NCBI RefSeq assembly: GCF_900618535.1
Contig: NZ_UYJA01000009.1
Location: forward strand, 1 to 40,463
Direction of reading: 5' to 3'
Length of the DNA: 40,463 nt
Source: Pseudomonas bubulae
Lineage (GTDB): Bacteria; Pseudomonadota; Gammaproteobacteria; Pseudomonadales; Pseudomonadaceae
Under the pieces are notes generated by a model. It saw only the letters and a list, made by a program, of their open reading frames with translations, searched no databases and was not told the origin of the DNA. A program made the translations under genes and the position numbers. This document shows positions 7,146-15,068 of the stretch, piece after piece. The number at the start of each line of letters is the position of its first letter. Position 1 is the first letter of the stretch.

Positions 7146-7244
7146 AATAGGTTGCCAGCGTCCACGAAGGAGAGCGCGTCACTGGCGGCTGTACTCGATG
7201 ACCAATCGAACACAGCGGGGAAACAGGCCGACTAATCGGGGGGG

Positions 7245-7487
7245 TTATTCGTCTTCTTCATCATCGTCTAGGTTGCCTTCGTGGTACCGGCGCAGCCAGT
7301 ACGCCTCAGGCGTCTCGTATGGCGCCTCTTGAATCCACCGCTGTACATCGGCGAGGGGCTCGCCTAGATCGGAGGCGATAGCAGCAGGCTGCATACCTTC
7401 GTGCGCCATGCGGCGAGCTTGGTGCTGGGGCATCAGCTCGGAGTCGTCACATATCACAGACCCATCAGGCAAGGTGATTATGCTCAT
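7245..7487 (-). CDS. Small helix-turn-helix-like cargo protein with acidic tail
   Basis: 80 aa, ATG at 7487 with AGGA 6 bases upstream. Residues about 20-52 (HQARRMAHEGMQPAAIASDL, then GEPLADVQRWIQEA) have the spacing of a helix-turn-helix, with AIASDLGEPLADVQRWI as turn and recognition helix. The C-terminus is strongly acidic (DDDEEDE). Small DNA-binding proteins with such tails are common as regulators on mobile elements. It precedes the 430-base gene-free segment, so it could act there; this is inference. Confidence 0.7.
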   Translation of the reverse strand: MSIITLPDGSVICDDSELMPQHQARRMAHEGMQPAAIASDLGEPLADVQRWIQEAPYETPEAYWLRRYHEGNLDDDEEDE

Positions 7488-7553
7488 TGTCTATCCTATG
7501 CTTTTATCTTAGGGATTTGGTCGGATTCAGGCGTGACAAGCGTGACAGATGAG

Positions 7554-8387
7554 TCACGCTTTCGAGTGGCGATGCAGGTGCTGCCGCACGGTTGCGTACT
7601 TCTGCCCAAGGCGACGTGCAATCTCACCGGCATTCAATCCGTCCGCTTTCAGACATACCGCCTCTGCCTTCCAGTCTAGTCCGGCTTCTGCGACATCCAT
7701 ACGAACTTCGTGCTGCGCCAACTGCGCTTTCAGAGCCGCAATCTCAGACTCCATACGAGCCTGCGCCTGCTCGACTGCGCTGAGTCGCTGCCGGTCTTTC
7801 GTATGCTCCGCCAAGCTGTACAACGCGGCTACGGTTCCGGCCAGACTTCCGCTCACAGCGCCGCGTTCCTTTCTACGCGACAACACACCCTGTTCCCGCA
7901 TGGCAACGCGAGCCGGGTGTTGCTCTTGCTGGTCCCATGCTTTCGTGGTGTGCAGGCTACGCTTGCTCGCGAGTTTGTTCGCGGTCTTTGCTGGGACGCC
8001 AGCATCTCGAAGCATTGCGCTTGCGCTGGGCTTGTTCCCATCGGCCATGCACGCATCGTGGGCGGTCTTCATAACGTGGTGAACCTCAGCCATCGTGGCA
8101 TATCGTGGTGTGAAGCCAGCAGCCTTGAGCACGGCTGAGCGTCTCGCGGCAGCCTCCCGGTCAATCTGGGCGAACTCTGCGCCGACTGATCGGCCCTTGA
8201 GGTTCCACCCGTCGAGATTACCGTGCTTATTGAAGTACGCAATCCCGGTCTGGAGGTACGGCCCAATTGCGTTCCCGGTGACGTGAGGTAGTTCAGCCTT
8301 AATACGGCGATTGATCCTGATTTGTGCTTCGGTTTGTGTCATTAGCGGGAACATCGGCTCCAAGTCTCTTACATCTAAATCTGTCAA
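7554..8387 (-). CDS. Coiled-coil plus helix-turn-helix protein, TTG start
   Basis: 277 aa. The start is a TTG at 8387, chosen because a full AGGAGG lies 7 bases upstream; the internal ATGs at 8354 and 8342 lack one. The N-terminal 100 residues contain MTQTEAQIRINRRIKAELP and a GNLDGWNLKG loop. Residues about 118-140 (KPSASAMLRDAGVPAKTANKL) look like a first DNA-binding helix pair. A coiled coil spans about 196-235 and a second helix-turn-helix about 240-272 (LNAGEIARRLGQKYATVRQHL). DNA-binding proteins with a coiled coil, such as KfrA-like plasmid proteins, share this general build, but I see no clear family match. It is a candidate for the element's DNA-maintenance or regulatory protein. Confidence 0.75.
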   Translation of the reverse strand: MTDLDVRDLEPMFPLMTQTEAQIRINRRIKAELPHVTGNAIGPYLQTGIAYFNKHGNLDGWNLKGRSVGAEFAQIDREAAARRSAVLKAAGFTPRYATMAEVHHVMKTAHDACMADGNKPSASAMLRDAGVPAKTANKLASKRSLHTTKAWDQQEQHPARVAMREQGVLSRRKERGAVSGSLAGTVAALYSLAEHTKDRQRLSAVEQAQARMESEIAALKAQLAQHEVRMDVAEAGLDWKAEAVCLKADGLNAGEIARRLGQKYATVRQHLHRHSKA

Positions 8388-8673
8388 TTCGTCGCCTCCT
8401 ATGTTGTCGTTTTCCTCACGTGGTATTCGGGGAGAGCCGCATCATCGTGCTGTCACCCTTGCTCTGTACTAGAAGAGTTAGCTATTGCTAGGTAGCTCAG
8501 AGAGGTAGTTATGCTTCCTTCCTCCTCGGAGTGTCCCGCTATTGCTAACTTCCCCTTCCCATAGAGGTACTAGGCAAACGACAACTCCCCTACAAGCCAC
8601 GTCCTATAAGGCTCTAAGCGATTCGACACATAGTGGGGATTCCGACGGCTTCGCAGTGCGTTTCTTAGCTGAT
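8388..8673. other. Gene-free segment between the TTG-start gene and the integrase
   Basis: 286 bases without a coding frame, between two minus-strand genes. It contains the 10-mer GCTATTGCTA twice in direct orientation (8481-8490 and 8538-8547), and GTTAGC (8477-8482) facing GCTAAC (8543-8548). It must hold the promoter and leader of the 277-aa gene. The base composition is less GC-rich than the flanking genes. Nothing more can be supported. Confidence 0.5.
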
Positions 8674-10119
8674 TTAGATCCGCTCTGGCTTTGGATCTGG
8701 GATCAATTCCCGAACCTTTGCCAGCAGCTCACGCGGCCTATCCAACGGCTGGCTACCACCATAAATACTTGTGGCTTTCGATCCGGCTGGGGTGTGCCCG
8801 AGGATGCCGCCAACCTCGTCTGTAGTCGCGCCCACGGCACGCAGCAGGTCGGCCAGTGTGTGGCGTTGACTGTACAACGACAGGCCTTCTTCACCGCCAA
8901 GCAAGCGGCGGAACACACCTGAGGCGTTCTGCACCCGACGCCGAACCCGTCTGTCACGCTCTACCGGGGTAGCGTCAGCAGCGAGGCCCAAACCTTTCAG
9001 GACTTCTCGAAACAAGGGTGCATCATCGGCGTGCACAGGTAGATCACGACGACTCGCCGCGTTCTTCCCGCCATTCAGAGCAGCTTTAAACACCAGCTCA
9101 CGGTTGCCCAGAATATCCACCCGGTAACCTAGTGCCTCTGGCCCCTCTTGAAGCAGCTCACCGGGGCGTAAACCATATCGAGCCAGCAGGACCACCGTCG
9201 CGTGGTGCACCGGGACCTGCCGTTTCACCTCAGCGTGGATACTGAGCATTCGCTCTAAAGAAATACTGGACCGCTGATTTACATTCATCCCGCCACCTGA
9301 TCGGACAGCCCTTGCAACGGCACCGGTCCGGGGCAAAGAAATACCCTCCCAGCCCGGAACTCTGCGCAGCACAGTAATCAACCCCGCAGCGTCACCGTGC
9401 ACAGACGTAGCTTTACCGCCCGCCTCCAGCCGCTCAGCGCAGTACTTCATCACTCGCTCAAGTTGATCCGCTTGAGTGCTAGGCCACGCCAAGACACGGC
9501 GTGTGAGGCTTTTCAACTTGGCCACCCGGCTAGGCCCTACGCCTTCGTAATAATCATCGAGCACCGCTTGGAACACCACCTCGGTGACGGTGCCCGCAGC
9601 ACCAGAAGTAGCGGTTGGAACGGCCCTTTCAGCAGGTTCTAGCGGTGTTGAATCAAACCGAGGGGGATTGCCAGCTAAGGTGTCATCGAGCGCTTTACGC
9701 ATCGCCAGAGCCGTTACAGGGTGAATATCTAGACCCGGCAGTACCGTGCCATTGGCGAGCGCTTCAAGGTTTGCCCTACGCCATTTAAGTTCTGACTGCC
9801 AACCGGACGACTGCATACGCTCGGTGATGTTTACCGTAAAGGCACGAACCACGGCGTTCAGGTTATTCAGCACCTCAGCGGCGGTTTCTGCTTGAGTTGT
9901 TTCGGTAATCGGCAGTGCTGGATCAGTTGGTGCCGCCAATGCTTCAGCACAGATTCGGTCAAACTCAACGGATACAAAGTGCGACAGCCTCAGAGCTTCG
10001 CCCCGGTCGGCAGTCCCCAGAGCTTTCCGGTACTCGACGCGCCCAATTATCTGGGCAACTTCTGCGGGGAATCGGCGGCGGTAGCTGTAACGACCGTCGC
10101 GACGGGTGAGATAAGACAT
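8674..10119 (-). CDS. Tyrosine recombinase / integrase with DUF6538-like N-terminus
   Basis: 481 aa, started at the ATG at 10119 where GGAGAAATC precedes it; the longer frame adds 27 unlikely residues. The N-terminus MSYLTRRDGRYSYRRRFP is the arm-binding DUF6538 type found on many island integrases. A SAM-like core-binding region lies around 185-260. The catalytic domain has ARYGLRPGELL (Arg318), SQRHTLADLLR (Arg419, His420), ILGHT (His442) and the nucleophile in SIYGG (Tyr453), so it looks active. The position of the first histidine of the usual HxxRH box is a tyrosine (YSQRH). The gene reads inward from the right edge of the element. The attachment site should lie in the next 170 bases, but no tRNA is found there. 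Confidence 0.92.
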   Translation of the reverse strand: MSYLTRRDGRYSYRRRFPAEVAQIIGRVEYRKALGTADRGEALRLSHFVSVEFDRICAEALAAPTDPALPITETTQAETAAEVLNNLNAVVRAFTVNITERMQSSGWQSELKWRRANLEALANGTVLPGLDIHPVTALAMRKALDDTLAGNPPRFDSTPLEPAERAVPTATSGAAGTVTEVVFQAVLDDYYEGVGPSRVAKLKSLTRRVLAWPSTQADQLERVMKYCAERLEAGGKATSVHGDAAGLITVLRRVPGWEGISLPRTGAVARAVRSGGGMNVNQRSSISLERMLSIHAEVKRQVPVHHATVVLLARYGLRPGELLQEGPEALGYRVDILGNRELVFKAALNGGKNAASRRDLPVHADDAPLFREVLKGLGLAADATPVERDRRVRRRVQNASGVFRRLLGGEEGLSLYSQRHTLADLLRAVGATTDEVGGILGHTPAGSKATSIYGGSQPLDRPRELLAKVRELIPDPKPERI

Positions 10120-10298
10120 GATTTCTCCGTGGCACGTGTCGCAAGCGCAGGCCGGTGACTTGTGGCGCATCCAAGCGCTGAATTCTGGGGTATGTGGCAC
10201 AGTCCCGAATCGCTGGAGTCTTTATAGTACAAGGGTCTCAGGCGACTCGACAGTTCGGCAGTGTACCAACCGGTCAGGGACTGAATGGCGCGTCTGCG

Positions 10299-10327
10299 TT
10301 CACGTCAGGCGGGCAGCGCGTTATAGT
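10299..10327 (+). promoter_or_regulatory. Sigma-70-like promoter of the moxR operon
   Basis: TTCACG (10299-10304), 17 bases, TATAGT (10322-10327); 4/6 and 5/6 matches to the consensus. It sits 69 bases before the moxR start. It suggests that DNA from at least about 10.29 kb on is native, and that the element did not remove the moxR promoter. Confidence 0.5.
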
Positions 10328-10395
10328 CGGACATACTTTTCAGTTCTCCCGCCCTGCCCCTTGCAGGACCCGGGTCATGGTTTGAGGAATTGCAG

Positions 10396-11241
10396 ATGAA
10401 GTTTGAAGGCACACACGCCTATGTGGCCACCGACGACCTGAAACTGGCGGTCAACGCGGCCATTACCCTGGAGCGGCCGCTGCTGGTCAAGGGCGAGCCC
10501 GGCACCGGTAAAACCATGCTTGCCGAGCAACTGGCTGAATCCTTTGGCTGCAAGCTGATCACCTGGCATATCAAGTCAACCACCAAGGCCCACCAGGGCC
10601 TCTATGAGTACGACGCAGTCAGTCGCCTGCGTGACTCGCAACTGGGTGTCGACAAGGTTCACGATGTGCGCAACTACCTTAAAAAGGGCAAGTTGTGGGA
10701 AGCCTTCGAGGCCGAAGAACGCGTCATCCTGCTGATCGACGAGATCGACAAGGCAGACATCGAGTTCCCCAATGACCTGCTGCAAGAACTCGACAAGATG
10801 GAGTTCTACGTTTACGAGACGGACGAGACGATCAAGGCCAAGGTGCGCCCGATCATCATCATTACCTCCAATAACGAAAAAGAACTGCCGGACGCCTTCC
10901 TGCGCCGCTGCTTCTTCCACTACATCAGTTTCCCGGACCGCACCACGCTGCAGAAAATCGTCGACGTGCACTTCCCCAACATCAAGAAAGAGCTGGTCAG
11001 CGAAGCGCTTGATGTGTTTTTCGATGTGCGCAAGGTCCCGGGCTTAAAGAAAAAACCTTCAACCTCCGAGCTGGTCGACTGGCTCAAGCTGCTGATGGCC
11101 GACAATATCGGCGAGGCGGTGTTGCGCGAACGTGATCCGACCAAAGCCATTCCGCCACTGGCCGGTGCCCTGGTGAAAAACGAGCAGGATGTGCAATTGC
11201 TTGAGCGCCTGGCGTTTATGAGCCGCCGCCCCAATCGCTGA
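10396..11241 (+). CDS. MoxR-family AAA+ ATPase
   Basis: 281 aa, started at the ATG at 10396 with GAGGAA upstream. MoxR ATPases work with VWA-domain partners as chaperones that assemble or activate protein complexes. The Walker A is GEPGTGKT (33-40) and the Walker B ILLIDEID (111-118). Sensor 1 lies in IIIITSNN (153-160) and an arginine-finger region in AFLRRCFF (168-174). The next gene, 20 bases downstream, encodes a VWA protein, the usual partner. The substrate of this pair in pseudomonads is not known to me. Confidence 0.9.
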   Translation: MKFEGTHAYVATDDLKLAVNAAITLERPLLVKGEPGTGKTMLAEQLAESFGCKLITWHIKSTTKAHQGLYEYDAVSRLRDSQLGVDKVHDVRNYLKKGKLWEAFEAEERVILLIDEIDKADIEFPNDLLQELDKMEFYVYETDETIKAKVRPIIIITSNNEKELPDAFLRRCFFHYISFPDRTTLQKIVDVHFPNIKKELVSEALDVFFDVRKVPGLKKKPSTSELVDWLKLLMADNIGEAVLRERDPTKAIPPLAGALVKNEQDVQLLERLAFMSRRPNR

Positions 11242-11261
11242 TTTCCGAGAAGGCGAAAAGC

Positions 11262-12440
11262 ATGCTGCTTAATCTGTTCAATGAAATGCGTGCGGCCAAG
11301 GTGCCGGTTTCAGTGCGTGAGCTGCTGGACCTGATCAACGCCCTGAAAAACCGGGTGACCTTCGCCGATATGGACGAGTTCTATTATCTGGCCCGTACGA
11401 TCCTGGTGAAGGACGAGCGCCATTTCGACAAGTTCGACCGCGCATTTGGCGCCTATTTCAATGGTCTGCAAAACCTCAATGAACACCTGGAGGCACTGAT
11501 CCCCGAAGACTGGCTGCGCAAGGAGTTCGAACGCTCGCTGAGCGACGAAGATCGCGCCCAGCTGCAGTCACTGGGCGGGCTGGACAAGCTGATCGAGGCG
11601 TTCAAGCAGCGTCTGGAAGAGCAAAAGGAACGCCATGCCGGCGGCAACAAATGGATCGGCACCGGTGGCACCAGTCCGTTCGGCTGGGGCGGTTATCACC
11701 CCGAAGGCATCCGCGTGGGCGATGCTGGCGCACGTCAGGGCAAGGCGGCCAAGGTCTGGGAACAGCGCGAGTACAAGAACCTGGATGATCAGGTCGAGCT
11801 GGGCACGCGCAATATCAAGGTCGCGCTGCGTCGGCTACGTAAATTCGCCCGCCAGGGCGCAGCGGATGAGCTGGATATCGATGGCACCATCGACCACACC
11901 GCTCGCGATGCCGGGTTGCTGAATATTCAGATGCGCCCGGAGCGGCGCAACAATATCAAACTGCTGTTGCTGTTCGATATCGGCGGTTCGATGGACGCCC
12001 ATATCAAAATTTGTGAAGAGCTGTTTTCCGCGTGCAGAACCGAGTTCAAACATCTGGAGTACTACTACTTTCACAACTTTATCTATGAATCGGTGTGGAA
12101 GAACAACCAGCGTCGTCAGGTTGAGCGCATCTCGACCCAGGACCTGCTGAACAAATATGGCGCAGATTACAAAGTGATCTTTATCGGTGACGCGACGATG
12201 GGGCCCTATGAGATCACCCATGCCGGAGGCAGTGTCGAGCACTGGAATGAAGAGCCGGGCTACAAGTGGATGCAGCGTTTTATGGAGAAATACAAAAAGC
12301 TGGTGTGGATTAACCCGTATCCCAAGGACACATGGCATTACACGGCTTCGATCGGGATCGTACGTGATCTGATCGAAGACCGCATGTATCCGCTCACCCT
12401 TGAAGGGCTGGAAGAAGGGATGCGGTTTTTGGCCAAATAA
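11262..12440 (+). CDS. VWA-domain (CoxE-like) protein, partner of the MoxR ATPase
   Basis: 392 aa cytoplasmic protein. The N-terminal half is helical (LFNEMRAAKVPVSVRELLDL), followed by a glycine-rich linker around 127-152 (GGNKWIGTGGTSPFGWGGYH). The C-terminal VWA domain has the metal-ion site DIGGSMD (239-245) and a later FIGDATM. This is the usual architecture of the stand-alone VWA proteins encoded next to moxR. The 20-base gap and AAGG before the start indicate an operon with the ATPase. A REPIN follows the stop. Confidence 0.88.
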   Translation: MLLNLFNEMRAAKVPVSVRELLDLINALKNRVTFADMDEFYYLARTILVKDERHFDKFDRAFGAYFNGLQNLNEHLEALIPEDWLRKEFERSLSDEDRAQLQSLGGLDKLIEAFKQRLEEQKERHAGGNKWIGTGGTSPFGWGGYHPEGIRVGDAGARQGKAAKVWEQREYKNLDDQVELGTRNIKVALRRLRKFARQGAADELDIDGTIDHTARDAGLLNIQMRPERRNNIKLLLLFDIGGSMDAHIKICEELFSACRTEFKHLEYYYFHNFIYESVWKNNQRRQVERISTQDLLNKYGADYKVIFIGDATMGPYEITHAGGSVEHWNEEPGYKWMQRFMEKYKKLVWINPYPKDTWHYTASIGIVRDLIEDRMYPLTLEGLEEGMRFLAK

Positions 12441-12453
12441 TTCAGCGCGGTGA

Positions 12454-12540
12454 GTGTGGCAGCGGGCTTGCTCGCGATTGTTCGACGCGGTGTTCCTGCT
12501 TTACCGCGCCGCCTGAATCGCGAGCAAGCCCGCTCCCACA
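12454..12540. repeat. REPIN: inverted pair of pseudomonad REP sequences
   Basis: GTGTGGCAGCGGGCTTGCTC (12454-) faces GAGCAAGCCCGCTCCCACA (-12540). The two arms, about 24 bases each, are near-perfect inverted copies of the GTGGGAGCGGGCTTGCTCGCGA word common in pseudomonad intergenic DNA. It lies between the convergent stops of the VWA gene and pxpC. Confidence 0.85.
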
Positions 12541-12549
12541 TAAATGGCG

Positions 12550-13470
12550 CTAAGCCACAAACCGCCGCATAAACACCACATGATGGCGTTGCGCCGCCTC
12601 CTGCGTTGTTGGACGCATATGCACGCCCTCCCCCGGCAAGCACTGGGCCAGTCGCGCCAGCGCCAAAGGCGTCAAGGCGCCAAGTCGCGGGTAACCGCCA
12701 ATGGTCTGGCGGTCATTGAGCAGCACGATCGGCTGGCCGTCCGGCGGCACTTGAATGGCACCCAGCGGTATCCCTTCCGAGATCATCGGTGCGCCCTGAT
12801 ACACCAACGCAGGCCCCAGCAAACGGATGCCCATGCGATCGGCGCGAGTGTCCAGCGTCCAGGCGCTGTTGAAAGCATCGAAGGTACTTTGCCCGCTGAA
12901 AGCACCCATTTGCGCGCCCATTACCACGTCCAGCGCCGGATTGGCGCTGAATACCGGTTGCAGTTCGCATGGCAACTCTCGCAATTGCCCGGCATGCCCG
13001 GCGTACGTCAATTCATCACCTGCCACCAGCCCGCGACCAAAACCATCCGGCCCGCCGAGCTGCTCACGGGCGACAGTCGCGCAACTGCCCAGCACTTGCG
13101 GCGCAACAAAGCCCGCGGGCGCTGCCAGATAAGCCCGAGCACCGCTCAGCGGCCGGGTAAATACAAGGGTCTGGCCTTGCTTCAGGACAAAACTGCGCCA
13201 GGGCTTGAGCGGCTGCCCGTCAATGGTGGCCGCCAGGTCCGCGCCCGCCAATGCCAGAGTGCAATCGGCCTTGGCAACAAGGGTCAGGCCGCCCAGGGTG
13301 ATTTCAATCACCGCTGCATCCGGCGAATTGCCCAGCAGCCAGTTGGCCCAGGCCATCGACAGCCAGTCTGCGCCGCCGCCCTGGGTTACGCCCAAATGCC
13401 GCACGCCAAAACGCCCCGCGTCTTGCAGCAGGCACAATGGAGTGCTGGCCTGAATCAATAAGTGGCTCAT
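12550..13470 (-). CDS. pxpC: 5-oxoprolinase subunit C (biotin-dependent carboxyltransferase-like, KipA/AHS2)
   Basis: 306 aa. With PxpA and PxpB it forms the prokaryotic ATP-dependent 5-oxoprolinase that opens 5-oxoproline (pyroglutamate) to glutamate. The N-terminus has the typical LLQDAGRFGVRHLGVTQGGGAD stretch (in two blocks), then GALTPLALARLAQCLPGEG near the C-terminus. The length is normal for AHS2 proteins. The start overlaps the stop of pxpB by 4 bases (ATGA), so the two subunits are coupled. It is the last gene of the operon. Confidence 0.88.
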   Translation of the reverse strand: MSHLLIQASTPLCLLQDAGRFGVRHLGVTQGGGADWLSMAWANWLLGNSPDAAVIEITLGGLTLVAKADCTLALAGADLAATIDGQPLKPWRSFVLKQGQTLVFTRPLSGARAYLAAPAGFVAPQVLGSCATVAREQLGGPDGFGRGLVAGDELTYAGHAGQLRELPCELQPVFSANPALDVVMGAQMGAFSGQSTFDAFNSAWTLDTRADRMGIRLLGPALVYQGAPMISEGIPLGAIQVPPDGQPIVLLNDRQTIGGYPRLGALTPLALARLAQCLPGEGVHMRPTTQEAAQRHHVVFMRRFVA

Positions 13471-14171
13471 GCCAAGGCCTCCTGAGGCGTGTCGTCACCG
13501 CCCAGGCGGATAAATTCAGCATGGGACACGGGTGCAAACTGCACCCTGTCACCGGGTTGCATCAGGCTGTAGCCATCACGTTCACGATCAAACAGTGCGC
13601 TCGGCGTACGCCCGACCAGGTTCCAGCCCCCCGGGGATTGCGCCGGGTAGGCTGCCGTCTGTCGCTCGGCAATGCCCACGCTGCCACTGGCCACACGCTT
13701 GCGCGGGGTGTTCAGGCGTGGCGCGGCCAGAGCCTCTTCAACCAGCCCCATAAAGGCAAAACCTGGAGCAAAACCCAGGGCAAACACCTGGTATTCGTGT
13801 TCACTGTGCCGGCGAATCACTTCGCTTACCGAGCAGCCGGCGCGCTGGGCCAGCAACGTCAGTTCCGGGCCCACGCTCACGTCGTACCACACGGGCAGCA
13901 CATGACACTGGCCAAGGTTGCGGGTTTCCGGGCGCAGGTCGGTCAAGGCCTGGGCGATCAATTCACGGGCCTGGGCCGGGGTCAGCGCCAGCCCGTCGTA
14001 ATGCACCATCATTGTGGTGTAGGACGGCACCAGATCGATCAGATGCACCGCAAAGCAGGTGCGGATCCGCTCGCTGGCAGCCAGTATCCAGGGCATGTTG
14101 CTTTCGGCAATTTCATCAAACAGGCGCAGCATCAGGCAATCGATGGCGACCACTTCGATACGCGGCTTCAT
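13467..14171 (-). CDS. pxpB: 5-oxoprolinase subunit B (KipI/AHS1 family)
   Basis: 234 aa, usual length. The family hallmarks are VPSYTTMMVHYDGL near the N-terminus, then LGFAPGFAFMGLV with PRLNTPRKRVASGSVGIAE, and SPGGWNLVGRTP. Overlaps pxpA upstream and pxpC downstream by 4 bases each, so all three subunits are translated as a coupled set. In B. subtilis the homologue KipI was first described as a sporulation kinase inhibitor; here the pxpABC context points to 5-oxoproline metabolism. Confidence 0.88.
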   Translation of the reverse strand: MKPRIEVVAIDCLMLRLFDEIAESNMPWILAASERIRTCFAVHLIDLVPSYTTMMVHYDGLALTPAQARELIAQALTDLRPETRNLGQCHVLPVWYDVSVGPELTLLAQRAGCSVSEVIRRHSEHEYQVFALGFAPGFAFMGLVEEALAAPRLNTPRKRVASGSVGIAERQTAAYPAQSPGGWNLVGRTPSALFDRERDGYSLMQPGDRVQFAPVSHAEFIRLGGDDTPQEALA

Positions 14172-14920
14172 GCCCGCGCCTGCTGCTCAAGGGCTTCGCG
14201 AATACGCTGCACAGCAGCAATCGAGCTAATGTTGTCGCCATGCACACACAGGGTATCAGCGTGCAAATGCAGGGCACTGCCGTCACTGGCAACCAGGGCC
14301 TTGCCCGCTGCAATGGTCAGGGCCTGCTGCACGATGACATCCGCATCGTGGTGGACTGCCCCCGGTAGTTGTCGCGAGACCAGCCGCCCGGCATTGTCGT
14401 AGGCGCGGTCGGCAAACGCTTCAAACCACAGTGTTACCCCAAACTCGTCGCCGATTGCCTGGGCGGCGCTGTTGTCGCGCGTGGCCATCAGCATGAGCGG
14501 CAAGCTGGAATCGTAAGCGGCCACAGCCTGAACCACTGCCCGCAGCTGTACCGGGTTGGCCATCATGTCGTTGTACATCGCGCCGTGGGGTTTGACATAG
14601 CTGACCTGCACACCCTGTGCGCGGCAAATACCGTCCAGTGCACCGATCTGATAATGCAGCAGATCCTGCACTTCCTGCGCCGAATAGCTCATGGATCGGC
14701 GCCCAAAGCCCGCCAGATCCTGATACGCCGGATGAGCACCGATCTTCACATTATGCGCCACAGCCAGGGCCACGGTTTTGCGCATGATGCCCGGGTCGCC
14801 GGCATGAAAGCCGCAGGCAATGTTGGCGCAATCGATAAACGGCATGACTTCGGCATCCAGGCCCATGGTCCAGCTGCCAAAACTCTCACCAATGTCACAA
14901 TTCAATAACAGGCGGCTCAC
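14168..14920 (-). CDS. pxpA: 5-oxoprolinase subunit A (LamB/YcsF family)
   Basis: 250 aa, GTG start at 14920 with AGGAG upstream. The LamB/YcsF signature LNCDIGESFG is at the N-terminus, followed by ANIACGFHAGDP, GAHPAYQDLAGFGRR and VKPHGAMYNDM. The first gene of pxpABC; the upstream 148 bases, shared with the stop of the DUF2937 gene, must hold the operon promoter. Confidence 0.9.
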   Translation of the reverse strand: MSRLLLNCDIGESFGSWTMGLDAEVMPFIDCANIACGFHAGDPGIMRKTVALAVAHNVKIGAHPAYQDLAGFGRRSMSYSAQEVQDLLHYQIGALDGICRAQGVQVSYVKPHGAMYNDMMANPVQLRAVVQAVAAYDSSLPLMLMATRDNSAAQAIGDEFGVTLWFEAFADRAYDNAGRLVSRQLPGAVHHDADVIVQQALTIAAGKALVASDGSALHLHADTLCVHGDNISSIAAVQRIREALEQQARA

Positions 14921-15068
14921 GATGATGCTCCTGTGGTCTTTTTATAGATTAGGTAGGAGCATTTTTCGACAGGCGCGGGCCATTCGTCCAACTAATAAAA
15001 GCCGGGCTCGGGCATAAGAAAAATTTGATTGCTTAACATTTCTTGTGAAAGGGGATATTCCCCCGGGG

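Larger units (their letters stand above)
2677..10119 (-). mobile_element. Integrative element: serine resolvase, tyrosine integrase and eight cargo genes
   Basis: All ten genes between 2677 and 10119 lie on the minus strand. The tyrosine integrase is at the right edge and the serine resolvase, with its res-like array, at the left. The block separates cysK from moxR, two core genes that would otherwise form a divergent pair. The genes have strong Shine-Dalgarno sequences and several overlap their neighbours' stops, so much of the block probably forms one or a few operons. No phage structural, terminase, conjugation or known replication genes are recognised. The coordinates are the outermost genes; the true ends probably lie a little outside them (2.3-2.7 kb and 10.12-10.29 kb). 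Known types with this general make-up include integrative plasmids, satellites and genomic islands; I cannot assign it to one. Confidence 0.75.

Noticed and set aside
2473..10143. CGTGTCGCA at 2473-2481 and 10135-10143 as attL/attR
   Set aside because: A shared 9-mer is expected roughly by chance between two regions of this size; kept only as a weak candidate.
12544..13461. Open frame of 305 codons on the plus strand
   Set aside because: Mirror of pxpC, caused by high GC third positions; low-complexity Gln/Arg/His-rich translation.
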